Assembly: GCF_949628215.1 (NCBI RefSeq)
Contig: NC_134277.1
Span: 29,153,058-29,217,057 of the forward strand
Length of the DNA stretch: 64,000 nucleotides
Direction: 5' to 3'
Origin: Phalacrocorax aristotelis
Taxonomy: Eukaryota > Chordata > Aves > Suliformes > Phalacrocoracidae
Shown: positions 34,072-46,290 of the stretch, piece after piece
How the letters are laid out: every line of letters begins with the position of its first letter
How positions within the stretch are numbered: the first letter of the stretch is position 1
Position numbers and translations under genes: made by a program
Notes under the pieces: model-generated
The model's database searches: none
Told to the model about the DNA's origin: nothing
Seen by the model: only the letters and a program-made list of their open reading frames with translations

Positions 34072-37000
34072 TTTGGGGAATGAACACAGGATTAACTCAG
34101 GGGGGTAAAATGTCTGTAATGGCCCAAGGATGTGAAGTGAACCTGGATCCCCATTAAAACACAAATGAATCATTAAAAATTATGGAAATCCAAAATGCTC
34201 CCACCCTGCAAACTATTAGCAAAGTATTGCCCGGGTCGAGCCTGTCTCCTAAGGTGGCACCAGACATTCATGTTCATCCTTCAGTAACAAATTATACGAC
34301 ATATACTTGATGTACAGCTCTGCCCAGGAGCTAATACCCACTGCTAAATCTTCATTAAATAATTAAGAAGGGCTATTGGCTTTTTAAAATTCTCAGGGTA
34401 AAGTGCTATATCTGTAAGATCCAGGTTACTTTTAATAGCTTTCTGTGGATGATCAAAATTGCTTTCCCAGAAAGTGATTGTGACATCCAGGATGTGTTGG
34501 GGAGGATACAGACAAGAAGAGCTGCTGAGGCCTTTGATAATGAAACTCTCTATACCCAAATCATCTCTCTAGCAAAACCCAGGACTTTAATATTCTGGGC
34601 AAGAATGTAAAAAATGTATCTTTTCTTTGTCTTGTGAATAGCACCACTGAAAATATCACGGTGGTGTCTGCCTTTTTTTTTCCCCAAAATTTATTTGTTG
34701 TAATTTTTTCTGAACAAAGGAACGTCAAATAATGAACAGCTTTTTAAAAAGCTTATCTGGTACTGCAGGATGCTTAAAAAAATTGAGACTACAAACTATA
34801 GATAAAGCCTCTTTGGTGTAGGAACGTTATGTGAAGTTTAATGGGCACTTGCCAGAGAATATTTTGCCGCTGTTAGCTAGTTGCCAAGGGGATTCACAGG
34901 ATGCATGTTCTAGAATAAAATGCTCTGTGAATAAACTGGGGTCAGTTAAGGTAATTTGCATGGTGCTTTTGACCGAAGCAGCAGGGTCTGGGCTTGCTGT
35001 GCAGTCAGAGATAAGTGCACTGATGCCTGTCCTCTCCTTTCTTGCCCTGCATGTAAGTCCTTATGGGAGACACTTCCAGTTTCAGGACGGCACTAGGCAT
35101 CTGCCTGGAAAAGCCCAAATCCAATCATTGCTTATCCCATTCAAGGCAGAATTTTGTCTTCCTTGTGCAAGAGAGAAACAGAAACATTGTGTCTTAGCGA
35201 TCCAAGTTGTATCACTAAATAAAGGAAAGGGTTTTTTTCACAGTGAGAATGCCTTCCTCTAATCCTAAGTGAGGATAAATAAAAGTAGAAGGATTCTGCT
35301 AACTCCCATGTTTTCTTGCTTATGCTGAAGAGGTGATATGGTCAGACTTTCTCTAGGAAGGATGTAGCTGGGACATGGATAGTCTCTGAGTCAGATTCTT
35401 TTTTAGTGAGGATCTCCCAACTAAGTTGCTCCGCTTTGACCCAGTGGGTTGCGAGAAGGCAGTTCTGTCCTTGGCCTTGCAGTTATTTGTATTCAGAAGG
35501 GCATCTTTTTGTTAATCCCGTTACCCCATGTGGGTCCTCTGGAATTGAGCTATAATTTGAAAGTACTATCATAAGGGTAAATAAAGATTAAAAAGTAAGA
35601 AAAAGCTATTATCAATATTTAATCTGATTTTTATTAGCAGCATTATTTTTTGTATATTAGGCTTAAGAAATATGATAAATAACTCAAGGTCATTGTGTCT
35701 GGATACAGAATACATGAAAGCCAAAAATCTCTTCGCTTGACTTATGGGGTGCAGTTAATGCTTCTAACCATTGGTGTCTAGTGTCACTGAAGATGCTGTA
35801 GTGTATGTGTGCCTGGTAGGTCTGATATGGGGACCACAGTGGATCTACCCCCTCTAGAGCTGCAACGAGCTGATTCACTCTGGATTGTCTTTGACATCTT
35901 AGTCCTTACAGAGAGAAACTGTCTGGGTGTCAGGATGCTCAGCCCTTTCTGAAATTAGATTCCTCAACATCTAAATACTAACAGAGAGTCACTTAAGAAA
36001 ATATCTACCATAGCACATTAGTGCAAATGTATGCCACATGCAAACTCCACTGAACAGAGTAACATGAGGGCTTAATTTGGCCTGCTAATTGGACTTGAGA
36101 AGGAGATTGTGGCCAGACAGCAGCTGTGGGAGGGAAGAATGAGCAAACTGAGACTTTTTGTTCATCTGGTCATGCTTTTCATCCTTGTTTAACTCTCCAG
36201 CAATTATTGTGCGTATGCTTGTGTTGTTCTTTAAAATTTATCCTGCAAGTGAATGCAGACAGCGAGGAACTGCTGTTTCTTTCCTCCCCCATGGTTTCAC
36301 CCCACTGTGAAGGCCAGGCTTAAGGTGATAGGGTACCTGGCCTTGCATTAGTGCCAACTGTTTTCTTTGGACATTCTTTGGAGGAGTAATCACATTAATT
36401 TATTCACGGAATGTCACGGTGCTCAGTTCTGAGGAGGAGGGTGTGCTTCCTTTTGTACCCTACTTCTGTTTTGTATATTTTTTGTGGAGTCCGTGTGTCT
36501 ACTGCCTGGTACTTTGTCGCACTGACAGTGTGATTTAATAAGAGGAAAGAATGATATGGCTGCATCATGCCCATTATGCCCTTAGGAAGGAGATTTTTAT
36601 TTGCTGTCAGATGTCACTGATGGAGCATTTGGCTTCCTTTCATCAAGTGACAATTGCAGTTTTAAGAGTACAGTACAGAGTGCCACTTTAAAGCCAAATG
36701 TCTCCATTCACAGCTGAGGGAAGGATAAAGTTGTGCATCTGGAGGATGCTATTTCTTGTCGGCAGCTGTCATTGAAAAGGCATGTGAATGCTCTAGATGT
36801 CAGGTGTCATAAATGCTCCATCCAGGGTTTGTCACGTGCCTGGTAATATCATGTGAAGTGTTGGAAAGAAGTTTCTGTACACATTATAATTCTTCTTTAG
36901 ACAAGCTTGCCCTGGAATTTGGTATACTGAAGTTTCAGGAAATGAGAAATTAATATAAGTGAGATCTGCAGCAAACTCTCTATGTTTTACCAGTGTCACA

Positions 37001-38945
37001 GAGCATTTTTACGCCATTCAGATCAAAAAATGTGACTTTGGTAGGAAGAATGTCCATGACAACTCCTCTGCCCTTGGCCCAACTCCCCAGATCCTTAGAT
37101 GTACCTACAAGGCGACATCTGCACCTTCTAAGGACAGATGCATGTATGCAGTGATAACCATGAATTCAAATGGGGAAAAAACAGTATTCCAATGTAAGAC
37201 AAGACTTTGCATTAGGAAAATGTTATATTGCATGTCCTCTGTATACTCTACTAGCAGTTCTCAAAGTTTTCCTTATATGCCTCTTTCCCTCTCCAGCCCC
37301 CTCTTCACTGGGAGCAGATTTCATCACTGAGAAAGAAGAAAAGAAGAACAACTGAAGCCATGAAGAGCGTCCAGGTCTTTTCACTTGATTCCCACTCCTG
37401 CCTTCTCCTACCAGGTCCTTGCTTGGACTGCAGTGGTTGAGAGAGTTGATGTGCAGAGGTGGCTGGGACCTCTGACTATATGAAGGATCCCAAGTCCCCA
37501 GTGTGTGATTGCCTGTGGAGTGCTTCCCAGGTTTGCATGTAGTTTGGTCTCCAGAAAGTAAATGGGTGCTGAGTTACACTCATTTTGCCACTTCTTTCTA
37601 GAATGTATTCAGTGTGATCTGTGCTTGACAGCCACTGCACTTTCCACATATAGGAGCAGTAAGAGTCACTGAAGAAAAAACATGAACTTAGCAATCGTTT
37701 AAGTCTGATGCCTGGTGACAGCTGGGGCCAGGAAGGGGTGAGGTTTGAATCATAGGCAGTGATCTGTTTGGCCTTGGACTCTGGTGTTAACATACAGGTT
37801 CTGTCCTGTTTCTTTTCAGTTTGCACTGGTTGGCTTTCTCTGCATATCAGTTCTGTGAACTATTGAAATCAGAGTGTTTTTTCCTACTCCAGCAGGCAGT
37901 TGCCAAAGCTATATGACACAGAACTGGATATACAGAACACTTGCATCTGTTGTTATGTCAAGTGAAGATGTAACGCTAGAAATATAGGGATCTTTATTGA
38001 TGCAAGGGCCACCAGACACTGAGTGCTGGAATTCTGCTCAGAGGAAGCAAACCAGATGGGAAGAGAAAAGAAACCCCCAGCTGTCAAGTGTCACATCATC
38101 GTAGGTGAGTCTAAAGAATAAGAAGTAGCATCTTCTTCCCGTACATTTGTGCCTCTGCACAAGGAGTCCTTTGATGATATATGCCTGTGGTTTATTTAAC
38201 TGATTTTTAGACAAAGATTATCAAACATACAGTGTGCCTCCCTTCATTGAGTTTATATCAGGTTTTATCAGGTAAGGAGTATCGGGCCCCACTATACTGG
38301 TCTCCCTTCTATGCTCATGACCATAGGAAATATAAAAAGTTTAGGTCAAGGCCATTAATGAGAGTGAGCTATGGAAGAACCAGTAACATCTTACTCATTC
38401 TGCATTGCAGATGGCTAGTCCGTGGATATTGTGGAGGACCGGAGTAATCATCTCCATGGAAGTCTCCTAAGGAAAACTCTTGATTTCACTTAGTGCCTCA
38501 GCAAGATACAACAAGTTCATGGTGCTGCTATAGCTGCCTTGCTTTAGATCAAGAGGACTTCAGGACTCTAGCTTTTTATGAAGTACTCTAGTCAATACAG
38601 AAGGACCGATTTGGATTATCATCAGAAAAACTCAAGCTGTTCAATTTACCTGAGGTGATACTTGCTGGTTCAGAATAAGACTGATGAAAAAGGAGGTTGA
38701 TTGGACAAAACCCCTTTTGAAATCTGTGGCTTCAAAATCCAGTTTAATTGAATTTTACAGAAATTAATCAAAATAAATTGGAAAAAATTGTAAGCACAAA
38801 AAAAGAGTCTTTGCTCTTTCCTATAGTTATGGAGCAAACACAATTATATACTTTAAAAAAATATTCTTATTGCTTTGGGCATCTTAGATGTTGTGAAGTA
38901 TTTGTTTATGCACCATTAAAACACTTGTTGAATTTTCTACCTTTC

Positions 38946-38979
38946 ACGGAATCACAGAATCACACAGAATCACAGAATG
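38946..38979 (-). repeat. CR1 3'-terminal octamer repeat
   Basis: On the minus strand this reads as imperfect copies of ATTCTGTG, the short tandem tail that CR1 reverse transcriptase recognises for priming. It fixes the 3' end and orientation of the element. Confidence 0.88.
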
Positions 38980-39042
38980 GTGGGGCTTGGAAGGGACCTC
39001 TGGAGATCATCTTGTCCAACCCCCCTGCTTGAGCAGGCACAC

Positions 39043-41739
39043 CTAGAGCAGGGGGCACAGGACCGCATCCAGGTGGGTTTTGAATGTCTCCAGGGAAGGA
39101 GACTCCACAACTTCCCTGGGCAGCCTGTTCCGCTGCTCTGTTACCCTCACAGTAAAGAAGTTTTTCCTCATACTCAGGTGGAACTTCCTGTCTTCCAACT
39201 TGTGCCCATTGGCCCTTGTTCTATCATTGTGGCACCACTGAAAAGAGTCCAGTCCCATCCTCTTGACACCCACCCTTCAGATGTTCATAAGCATCGATAA
39301 GACACACCCCCTCAGTCTTCTCTTGTCCAGGCTGAACAAACCCAGGTCTCTCAGCCTTTCCTCATAAGGGAAATGCTGCAGTCCCCTGAACATCTCTGTA
39401 GCTCTCTGCTGGACTCTCTCCAGTAGTAGTTCCCTGTCTTTCTTGAACTGGGGAGCCCAGAACTGGACACAGTACTCCAGTTATGGCCTCACTAGGATGG
39501 AGTATAGGGGGAAGATAACTCCCCTTGTCCTGCTGGCCACACTGCTTTTTAATGCAGGCCAGGATATCTTTTGCCTTCTTGGCCACAAGGGCACAGTGCT
39601 GGCTCATGGTCAACCTGCTGTCCACCAGCACTCCCAGGTCCTTCTCAGCAGAGCTGCTTTCCAGCAGGTCAGCCCGCAACCTGTACTGGTGCATGGGGTT
39701 GTTCCTCCCCAGGTGCAGGACCTGGCACTTGCTCTTGTTGAATTTCATTATGTTTCCCTGGCCCAGCTCTCCAGCCTGTCCAGGTCTTGATGAATGGCAG
39801 CACAGCCTTCTGGTGTATCAGCCACTCCTCCCAGCTTGGTACCATCAGCAAACTTGCTGAGGGTATGCTCTGTCCCTTCGTCCATATCATTGATGAGTAA
39901 GTTGACCAGGACTGGACCCAGCACTGACCCCTGGGGAGCACCACTAGCTACAGGCCTCCAACCAGACTCTGCCCCATTGATCATGACCCTCTGAGTTCTG
40001 TTGTTGAGCCAGTTCTCAATCCACCTCACTGTCCTCTCATCTAACCCATGCTTCCTAAGCTTACCTATGAGGATATTATGGGAGACAGTGTCAAAAGCCT
40101 TGCTGAAGTCGAGGTTAACAACATCCACTGCTCTCCCTTCGTTGACCCAGCTAGTCATGCCATCGTAGAAGGCTATCAGGTTGGTCAAGCATGATCTTGC
40201 CTTGGTGGATCCATGTTGACCACTTCTGATAACCTTTTCCTCTACATGCCTGGAGATGACCTCCAGGATGAACTGTTCCATCACCTTTCCATGGATGCAA
40301 GTGAGGCTGACTGGCCTATAGTTCCCTCTTCCTTGCCCATTTTGAAGAAGGGAGTGACATTTGCTTTCGTCCAGTCCTCGGGCACCTCTCCTGTCCTCCA
40401 TGACCTTTCAAAGATGATGGAGAGTGGCTTAGCAACAGCGTCCGCCAGCTCCCTCAGCACTCGTGGGTTCATCCCATCGAGGCCCATGGATCTGTGAGGA
40501 TCCAGTTTGCCTTAAATGATCTCTAACCCAGTCCTCCTCAACGAAGGGGAAGTCTTCCTTTCTCCAGCTTTTCTCTCTCACCTCTGGGGGCTGGGATGCC
40601 TGAGGGCCAGCCTTAGCAGTAAAGACTGAACCAAAGGCGGCATCCAGTAACTCTGCCTTCTCTGCATCCTGCGTCACCAGGGCACCCACCTCGTTCAGCA
40701 GCAGGCCCACAGTGTTCCCAGTCTTTCTTTTACCACTGATGTATCTGAAGAAGCCCTTCTTGTTATCCTTGACATCCCTTGCCAGATTTAGTTCCAAGTG
40801 GACCTTGGCCTTCTTCATTGCATCTCTGCCTACCCTGACAATGTTCCTATATTCCTCCCAAGTGGCCAGTCCCTTTTCCCACATACTGTAAACCTCTTTC
40901 TTCCATTTCAGTTTCTCTAGGAGCTCTTTGCTCATCCATGAGGTTTTCTGGCTCCTCTGCCTGACTTCTTTGTCATAGGGGTGCACCAATCTTGAGCTTG
41001 GAGGAAGTGGCACTTGAATATTGTAGTTGTATCTTGGACTCTGCTACCTTCTAGAGCCCTACCTATGGGATTCCTCCAAGCAGGTCTTTGAAGAGGCCAA
41101 AGTTGGCTCTCCTGAAGTCTATGGTTGTAATCCTACTTGTTGCCGTGCTTCTACCACATAGGATCCTGAATTCCACCATCTCATGGTTGCTGCAGCCAAG
41201 GCTACCCCAAGCCTCACATCCTCAACCAGACCTTCTTTGTTTGTTAGTATAAGATTGAGCAGCACAACTTGCCTCATTGGCTCCTCTACCACTTGTGTCA
41301 AAAAGTTATCCTTGATGCTCTGCAGGAACCTCCTGGATTGTGCGCACCTTGCCGTGTTGCTTTTCCAGTAAATATCAGTGTGGCTGAAATCCTCCATGAG
41401 AACCAGGGCCTGCGATTGTGAGGCTACTTCCAGCTGTCTGCAGAAGGCTTCTTCTACAGATGACTTATTCCTGATTAGGTGGCCTATAGCAAACGCCCAC
41501 AACAGTGTCATCCATATTTGTCTACCCCTTAATTTTACCTATAAACTCTTGATTAATTCTTCCTCCACCCCTAGGCAGAGCTTGATGCATTCCAGTTGCT
41601 CCCTCACAGAAAAAGCAACTCCCCCCACCTCGCCTTGCTGGCCTTTCTTTCCTAGAAAGTATGTAGCCACCCATGACAGCATTCCAGCCATGACTGACAT
41701 TGAATCAACTTTGGAATATCTGAGGAGATATTCCTTCAC
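39043..41739 (-). pseudogene. CR1 ORF2 (endonuclease-reverse transcriptase), inactivated
   Basis: In protein order, 41739-41119 is the C-terminal half of the AP-type endonuclease, with a YRPP segment and DFSHTDIYW where active copies have a GDFN-type box. Then come 41013-40429 (linker and pre-RT region), 40401-39748 (RT palm, with [10 protein letters not shown] and PQGSVLGP), 39748-39362 (second catalytic box onward) and 39273-39043 (C-terminus, with RLPREVVESPSLE). The pieces lie in different frames, so several frameshifts and stops separate them. The catalytic FADD box reads FADG, with codon GGT at 39843-39841, removing a metal-binding aspartate. The enzyme would have nicked target DNA and copied CR1 RNA; this copy cannot. 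Confidence 0.88.
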
Positions 41740-44667
41740 CTATTTTTAAATTAAGGTGTAGTGGAATGACTAAGAACAATTAATTTATTGTACAAAAAGG
41801 ATCTTAATGTCATGCATGGTACCTTCTATGTAATAGCCATTGAAACAGGCAGATCTGCAACAGTTATAGCTTTATTCCTTGGGTGGATTGTTATAAGTTT
41901 CTTTTTCAGTTCTTTACTGAAATAATAATTTAACCTGTGAAATATTTTTCTAGCAGAATGTATTGGGTTTTGTAGACTTAGAGAAACAGTATCTGCTGAC
42001 ATAGAAGGTTATTTTCTTAGTGGCCCAAAAAGAGGTTGCACATAGAGACTTATTTTGGATATTTCCAAAGGCTGTTCTATACCATATAAATGTTAATGTA
42101 GTTGTAATGAATGATAGATACTGCATTTAGATTTGAGAGTAATATTTGTTTCCCAGTTTGTATGAGTGGTAAATAAATACTGGGACTGCTTGATCACATA
42201 TCTGATTGTACAATTTTCTGTGATACATTTGTATTGTGTGTTGAGGAAAATGTGTCTTTTAGGATGAAAGCATGGTATGGGTTTCATAGAAGAGTAACAA
42301 TGACAGCAAGAAAGTGATACAGAAATGTCAATCTTTAGAATATAATGAGAACAGGCTACATTTGTATTATTTCCTGTGCTTAAGTTTCATTACAGTAATT
42401 TTCCCAATGAATACATTGCATAGTATGCTATTTCCTCTTCTCATTACCATCTTGGTCATGGAGAGGAGTTTATAGAATCTTAATGATCCAGTTATTTAAA
42501 TATTTTTTATAGTCTCTGTATTTTGAATGACCTCTCTGTTTCACCTCCTCCCTAAGGTTACTGAACTTGAGAATAGGAGTTGCTTTTAGATCAAATTACT
42601 CAACAAGGGAAAAGCCAAGGTAGTTCAGACTGCTATTATCACAATTACAGAGATTATAGCAAGGATGAGAAAAAAAAAAGAGAAATAAATAGCACAGTCA
42701 GAATTTTCACTAGCTTTCCACTACAAAGCAAAGCAAACAATAGTAATTATTCTATGTGAGTCTGATGCAAAGCTCACTGGAAGTCACAGATCCCCCCCAA
42801 ACCAGTGGTAAGAGATTGCTCAGGCTTCAGACGATATCAAATCTGGTAGTGCTGGATTTGGGGTCAAAAATCACAGTCCAAAACACTGATTATCACTGAC
42901 ACTGTGATCTCTAGAAGTTTTACCATCTTGAAAAATGTAGAAATGTGAGTGGTCGTGTGCATTTGAAATATTTCTCATAATTTTTGAATCTTCTTTATAT
43001 TCAAATAAGAGGTGAAGAACAGATCCCTCTACGCTAGGATTTAAGGTGCTGGCCAGTGATATGGATTGAAATGGGCTGCAGACTGCTTGGAATCCATAGC
43101 CCTCGGGGGAAAACTGGTATGTGAAAAGTACTTAGTAAAAAACAAACATTTCTGTCAAGATGCAAAGCATGTTGCCACACACAGTGTGACCGAATGGACT
43201 CTGCCAGCCAAATAACTCTCACCATTTAAAGGCGTGACCGAGTAGCCTGTGATGCTTCATAGACATCTGAGATACGCAGCCCAGAACAGTAAATGATAAA
43301 AGCTGAGATTAAGGATTCAGCACTTCCCAGTATCATTAAGACCCTGAATGTGTTCACTGACCATTCTGAATGGTAAATACACTTCGCAGGCATATGCCCT
43401 GTACCTTCTATAAAGCTTGTTTTCCTACAGTGGGCAGGGAGATTGCATGAGAGACTCATGGAAAGTGCACAAAGAACAAATACAGGCAAAGGATTTATCT
43501 GCAAAGAATTTTTAGAGTGCAGGGTGCTGTATTTACTCACATTCTCCAATCTTCATCTGAGTAAATAACGTGGTGTCATGGGACATGCTGCAATACTGAT
43601 AATGAGTTTTATACTCATTCACCCTGAGAAGTTTCAACAGATACAGCTTGCCTATCAAATGGATTTAAAGTTGTATTGTCACTGCCTTGCTTTCTGCACT
43701 GATTGCTTTTGTACTGCAGCTCCATGCCTCAATAGACACTTTGATTGTCTGTATCTGCCACATTGTTCATGAGTCTCCCTATAATCTGTAGTATGAAGCT
43801 CTTCGTTTTAATACTAAAGCTCAACATGTGCTCCTACAGTTATTATTAACTTAGGAATATGGCAGCCAAAATGATATTTTGCTTTCTATTCTCTGCTTTT
43901 TTTCTGTATATGTTGCATGGTAGGCAGCAATCTACTTAGTTCAACAGCTCAGCTTTGTGAAGGAAGTATTTCAGAAGGGATGTTGTGTGTACAGCTGCAG
44001 ACATTTCCACAGGTTTGGTTACCGTGCCACACACAGCTATAATAATAAACCTTGGCTACCCTTGGCTTAGCTATTATTTTAAATTCATAAGATCTGAATC
44101 CTAAGTTTCAGCACAAAGTGTCGCTGCAATTTGACAAGTCTTTAAGCATGTAGCCTGTCTTAAGCATGTTATCTTAAGAATGTTAAATGTTTTGCAGGAC
44201 AGAGGTATTAAGACTTGGTCTAATACACTGTAGTTTGATTTTTATCAGAAGTGAATCAACCTCCCTACAATTCTGAATGTTTATTCTTCTTTTTCTTATT
44301 CTATTTGAAGATATTTCAAACAGGTTCAGCTCAGTTTCCTAAAGAAAGGAGGCTAATGAAATAATTGCTGGATTAATATATGTGTGTGTGGATACACATG
44401 TATTTTACTGTTCCCTTCTCCCATCTCCTTATAACCACTGCATTTCTTGGCCTATTTCAAATGGTCTGAGAGAAAAATGGTAATCTCAAAGATAAATTTC
44501 CAAACACTTTATGAAATATGTAGCTGGGTGGAAACAGAAAGAAATGTCTTCCTCTCGGCCCAAGGAAAGGCTGCAGTGTACGCATAGTCCTGATATCAGA
44601 AAAGATACCAAAGGACCCAATTTTCAGACCCAAATCTGTAGGAAATCGTCTATACTGTTGCTTTTTT

Positions 44668-44685
44668 GTTGTTGTTGTTGTTGTT
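44668..44685 (+). repeat. (GTT)6 microsatellite
   Basis: Six perfect GTT units follow a T run. Confidence 0.95.
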
Positions 44686-45006
44686 TAATTGGGTTCCAGC
44701 GACGCCTACAGTTTCTTTTGGAAGGTGTTGGGGTAGTGATGGCAGGTGTTTTCCACCTGGAGTCTCTTAATAAAAACAAGACTATTTGAAGTTATTTCAG
44801 TTGAATACGAATAAATATATCAGTGGACTCTACCTATGATATTCCAATTTCTTGAAATAAATACTTTGCAAGTGATGAGAAGTGATAGGGGCAAGGAATA
44901 AAAAAAGGTAAAGGTAAAATTGGGCTAAGAGTGAATTCACAGAATGAAGTTCGAATTTTGTTTCTTGCTGTGTGCATTTGTTACTTAATTCTTTTAATTT
45001 AAGAAT

Positions 45007-45195
45007 TTCATAATACTTTATAAAGGTTAATTATACCTCATATCTTATGCCCCAATTCTGACTGCATCCTGTCTTTCACTCTGTCAACAAGAAACTGAAG
45101 TACAGAGACATTAAGCAGATGACTGAAAGCTCTGCAGCAAGTCTCTGGTTATGTCTCCAGAGCACAGTACTCTGAACTTGGGTACCAGAAGCACC
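45007..45195 (+). repeat. Possible MIR-like (amniote CORE-SINE) remnant
   Basis: The segment GAAACTGAAGTACAGAGACA (from 45091) followed by TTAAGCAGATGACT resembles the MIR core, which reads GAAACTGAGGCACAGAGAGG followed by TTAAGTGACTTG. A TACTTTATAAAGGTTAATTA stretch to the left fits the preceding MIR part. Divergence is high, so only an alignment could confirm it. Confidence 0.38.
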
Positions 45196-46239
45196 ACAGT
45201 CATTCTAATAAAATGGTCTTTCTAACATTAAATTACCCTCAGCAAGTGACTTGAAACTGTAGTATATATTATAGATATATCCTCAGTCAGGATGAGGATA
45301 ACAATCTCAGTTCCAGTATTTATACAGTAGGTGACACCCTGGAATTTTGCCATTTCTTTAAAAGAAGACCAAGTTTCACTTTTCATCTATTAGAATACAC
45401 TGGTTTATTGTGCTAGTCCCTGGATATAGGCTTTTAAATACGTATAGTATAAGAAACCTAACACAACCCTAAGTCTTTCTTTAAAGAAAGTTGGTATGTA
45501 AAGAAAGAATCCCATACACTGAAATGGACACATAAACCAACCATATATTCACGTAAAACAACAACCATATATTTCAAATTTTAATTCTTTTGGGGGTGTG
45601 TTAGCACCACAATAACCTAATACAATTTTTAAAACAAATTAGAGCATAATGTTTATTTGTAGGCAGAAGAAGAACCATTCACATTTCTTTTTGAGGTCAC
45701 TATGTCTTCTGATTTCAGTATGTTTCTGAGCATCTACTGAAACACCAGAGAATTAAGTTTTGATATCAGGCAAGCATATTCGTGTCCAGTTAAGCAAAAT
45801 TGTGCATACTAGTCCTCTTTATGGGTTCCTTTAAAGTGAGAGCTTTAAAAATTCCTAACAAGAAGACTAGAAAGAAAGAAGGATATCAAAGAATCACTTA
45901 GGAGAAATATTTTCTTTTCCAGATTCATGTAATGAAGCAGCATTTATAATTTTTAATCCTTTATTTGCCCCCCTAAGTAAATTCAGTCATCTATTTAACT
46001 CACACTTCAGGATTTGCATTTGAGCTTGATGGCAATAATAATCAAGTGAGATAAATTAAATTAATATCCTTGCAGATACAATTATTTTAATAACTTTTCC
46101 ATTTCCATTCCCTTTTTATCTGCATTATCACAATTGGATAAGATACTACAGTAAACCAATGCCTCAATGAACTTCTCTCTGTGCCCAGCACGGAGAGATT
46201 AGGATTATTTATTTTATTGCTCAGATTGTCCTATTTTAC

Positions 46240-46290
46240 CTTATATAGCACCTTTTATTGCAAAAGGAAGCCAGACGCTTTGATATAAAG
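46240..46290 (+). repeat. Possible MIR-like remnant, short
   Basis: TATATAGCACCTTTTATTGC followed by an ACGCTTTGATATAAA-like segment recalls the TATAGCGCCTTT...GCGCTTTAC part of amniote MIR-type SINEs. It is short and diverged. Confidence 0.25.

Larger units (their letters stand above)
21867..38945. other. No gene recognised; 17 kb of AT-rich unique sequence
   Basis: No open frame on either strand resembles a known protein, and no CR1 or LTR piece was recognised. The longest frames (129 and 143 codons) show no domain and no convincing splice context. Candidate regulatory motifs inside it are listed separately. Its low repeat content would fit a gene desert or a very large intron. Confidence 0.5.
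38946..41740 (-). mobile_element. CR1 LINE, 5'-truncated, 2.8 kb
   Basis: This is the largest retroelement in the window. On the minus strand it runs from inside the endonuclease domain (about 41740) through RT and the ORF2 C-terminus to the 3' tail, copies of ATTCTGTG at 38979-38946. That tail is diagnostic of avian CR1. The 5' part (ORF1 and the start of the endonuclease) is absent, as in most CR1 insertions, which truncate during target-primed copying. No target-site duplication was found, also usual for CR1. The divergence looks moderate: long ORF2 stretches are still open. Confidence 0.9.

Noticed and set aside
36830..36840. CACGTG E-box (others near 9884, 11714 and 63617)
   Set aside because: A six-base motif is expected by chance this often, and there is no supporting context.
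40213..41749. Plus-strand open frames of 62-123 codons
   Set aside because: Antisense shadows of CR1 ORF2.
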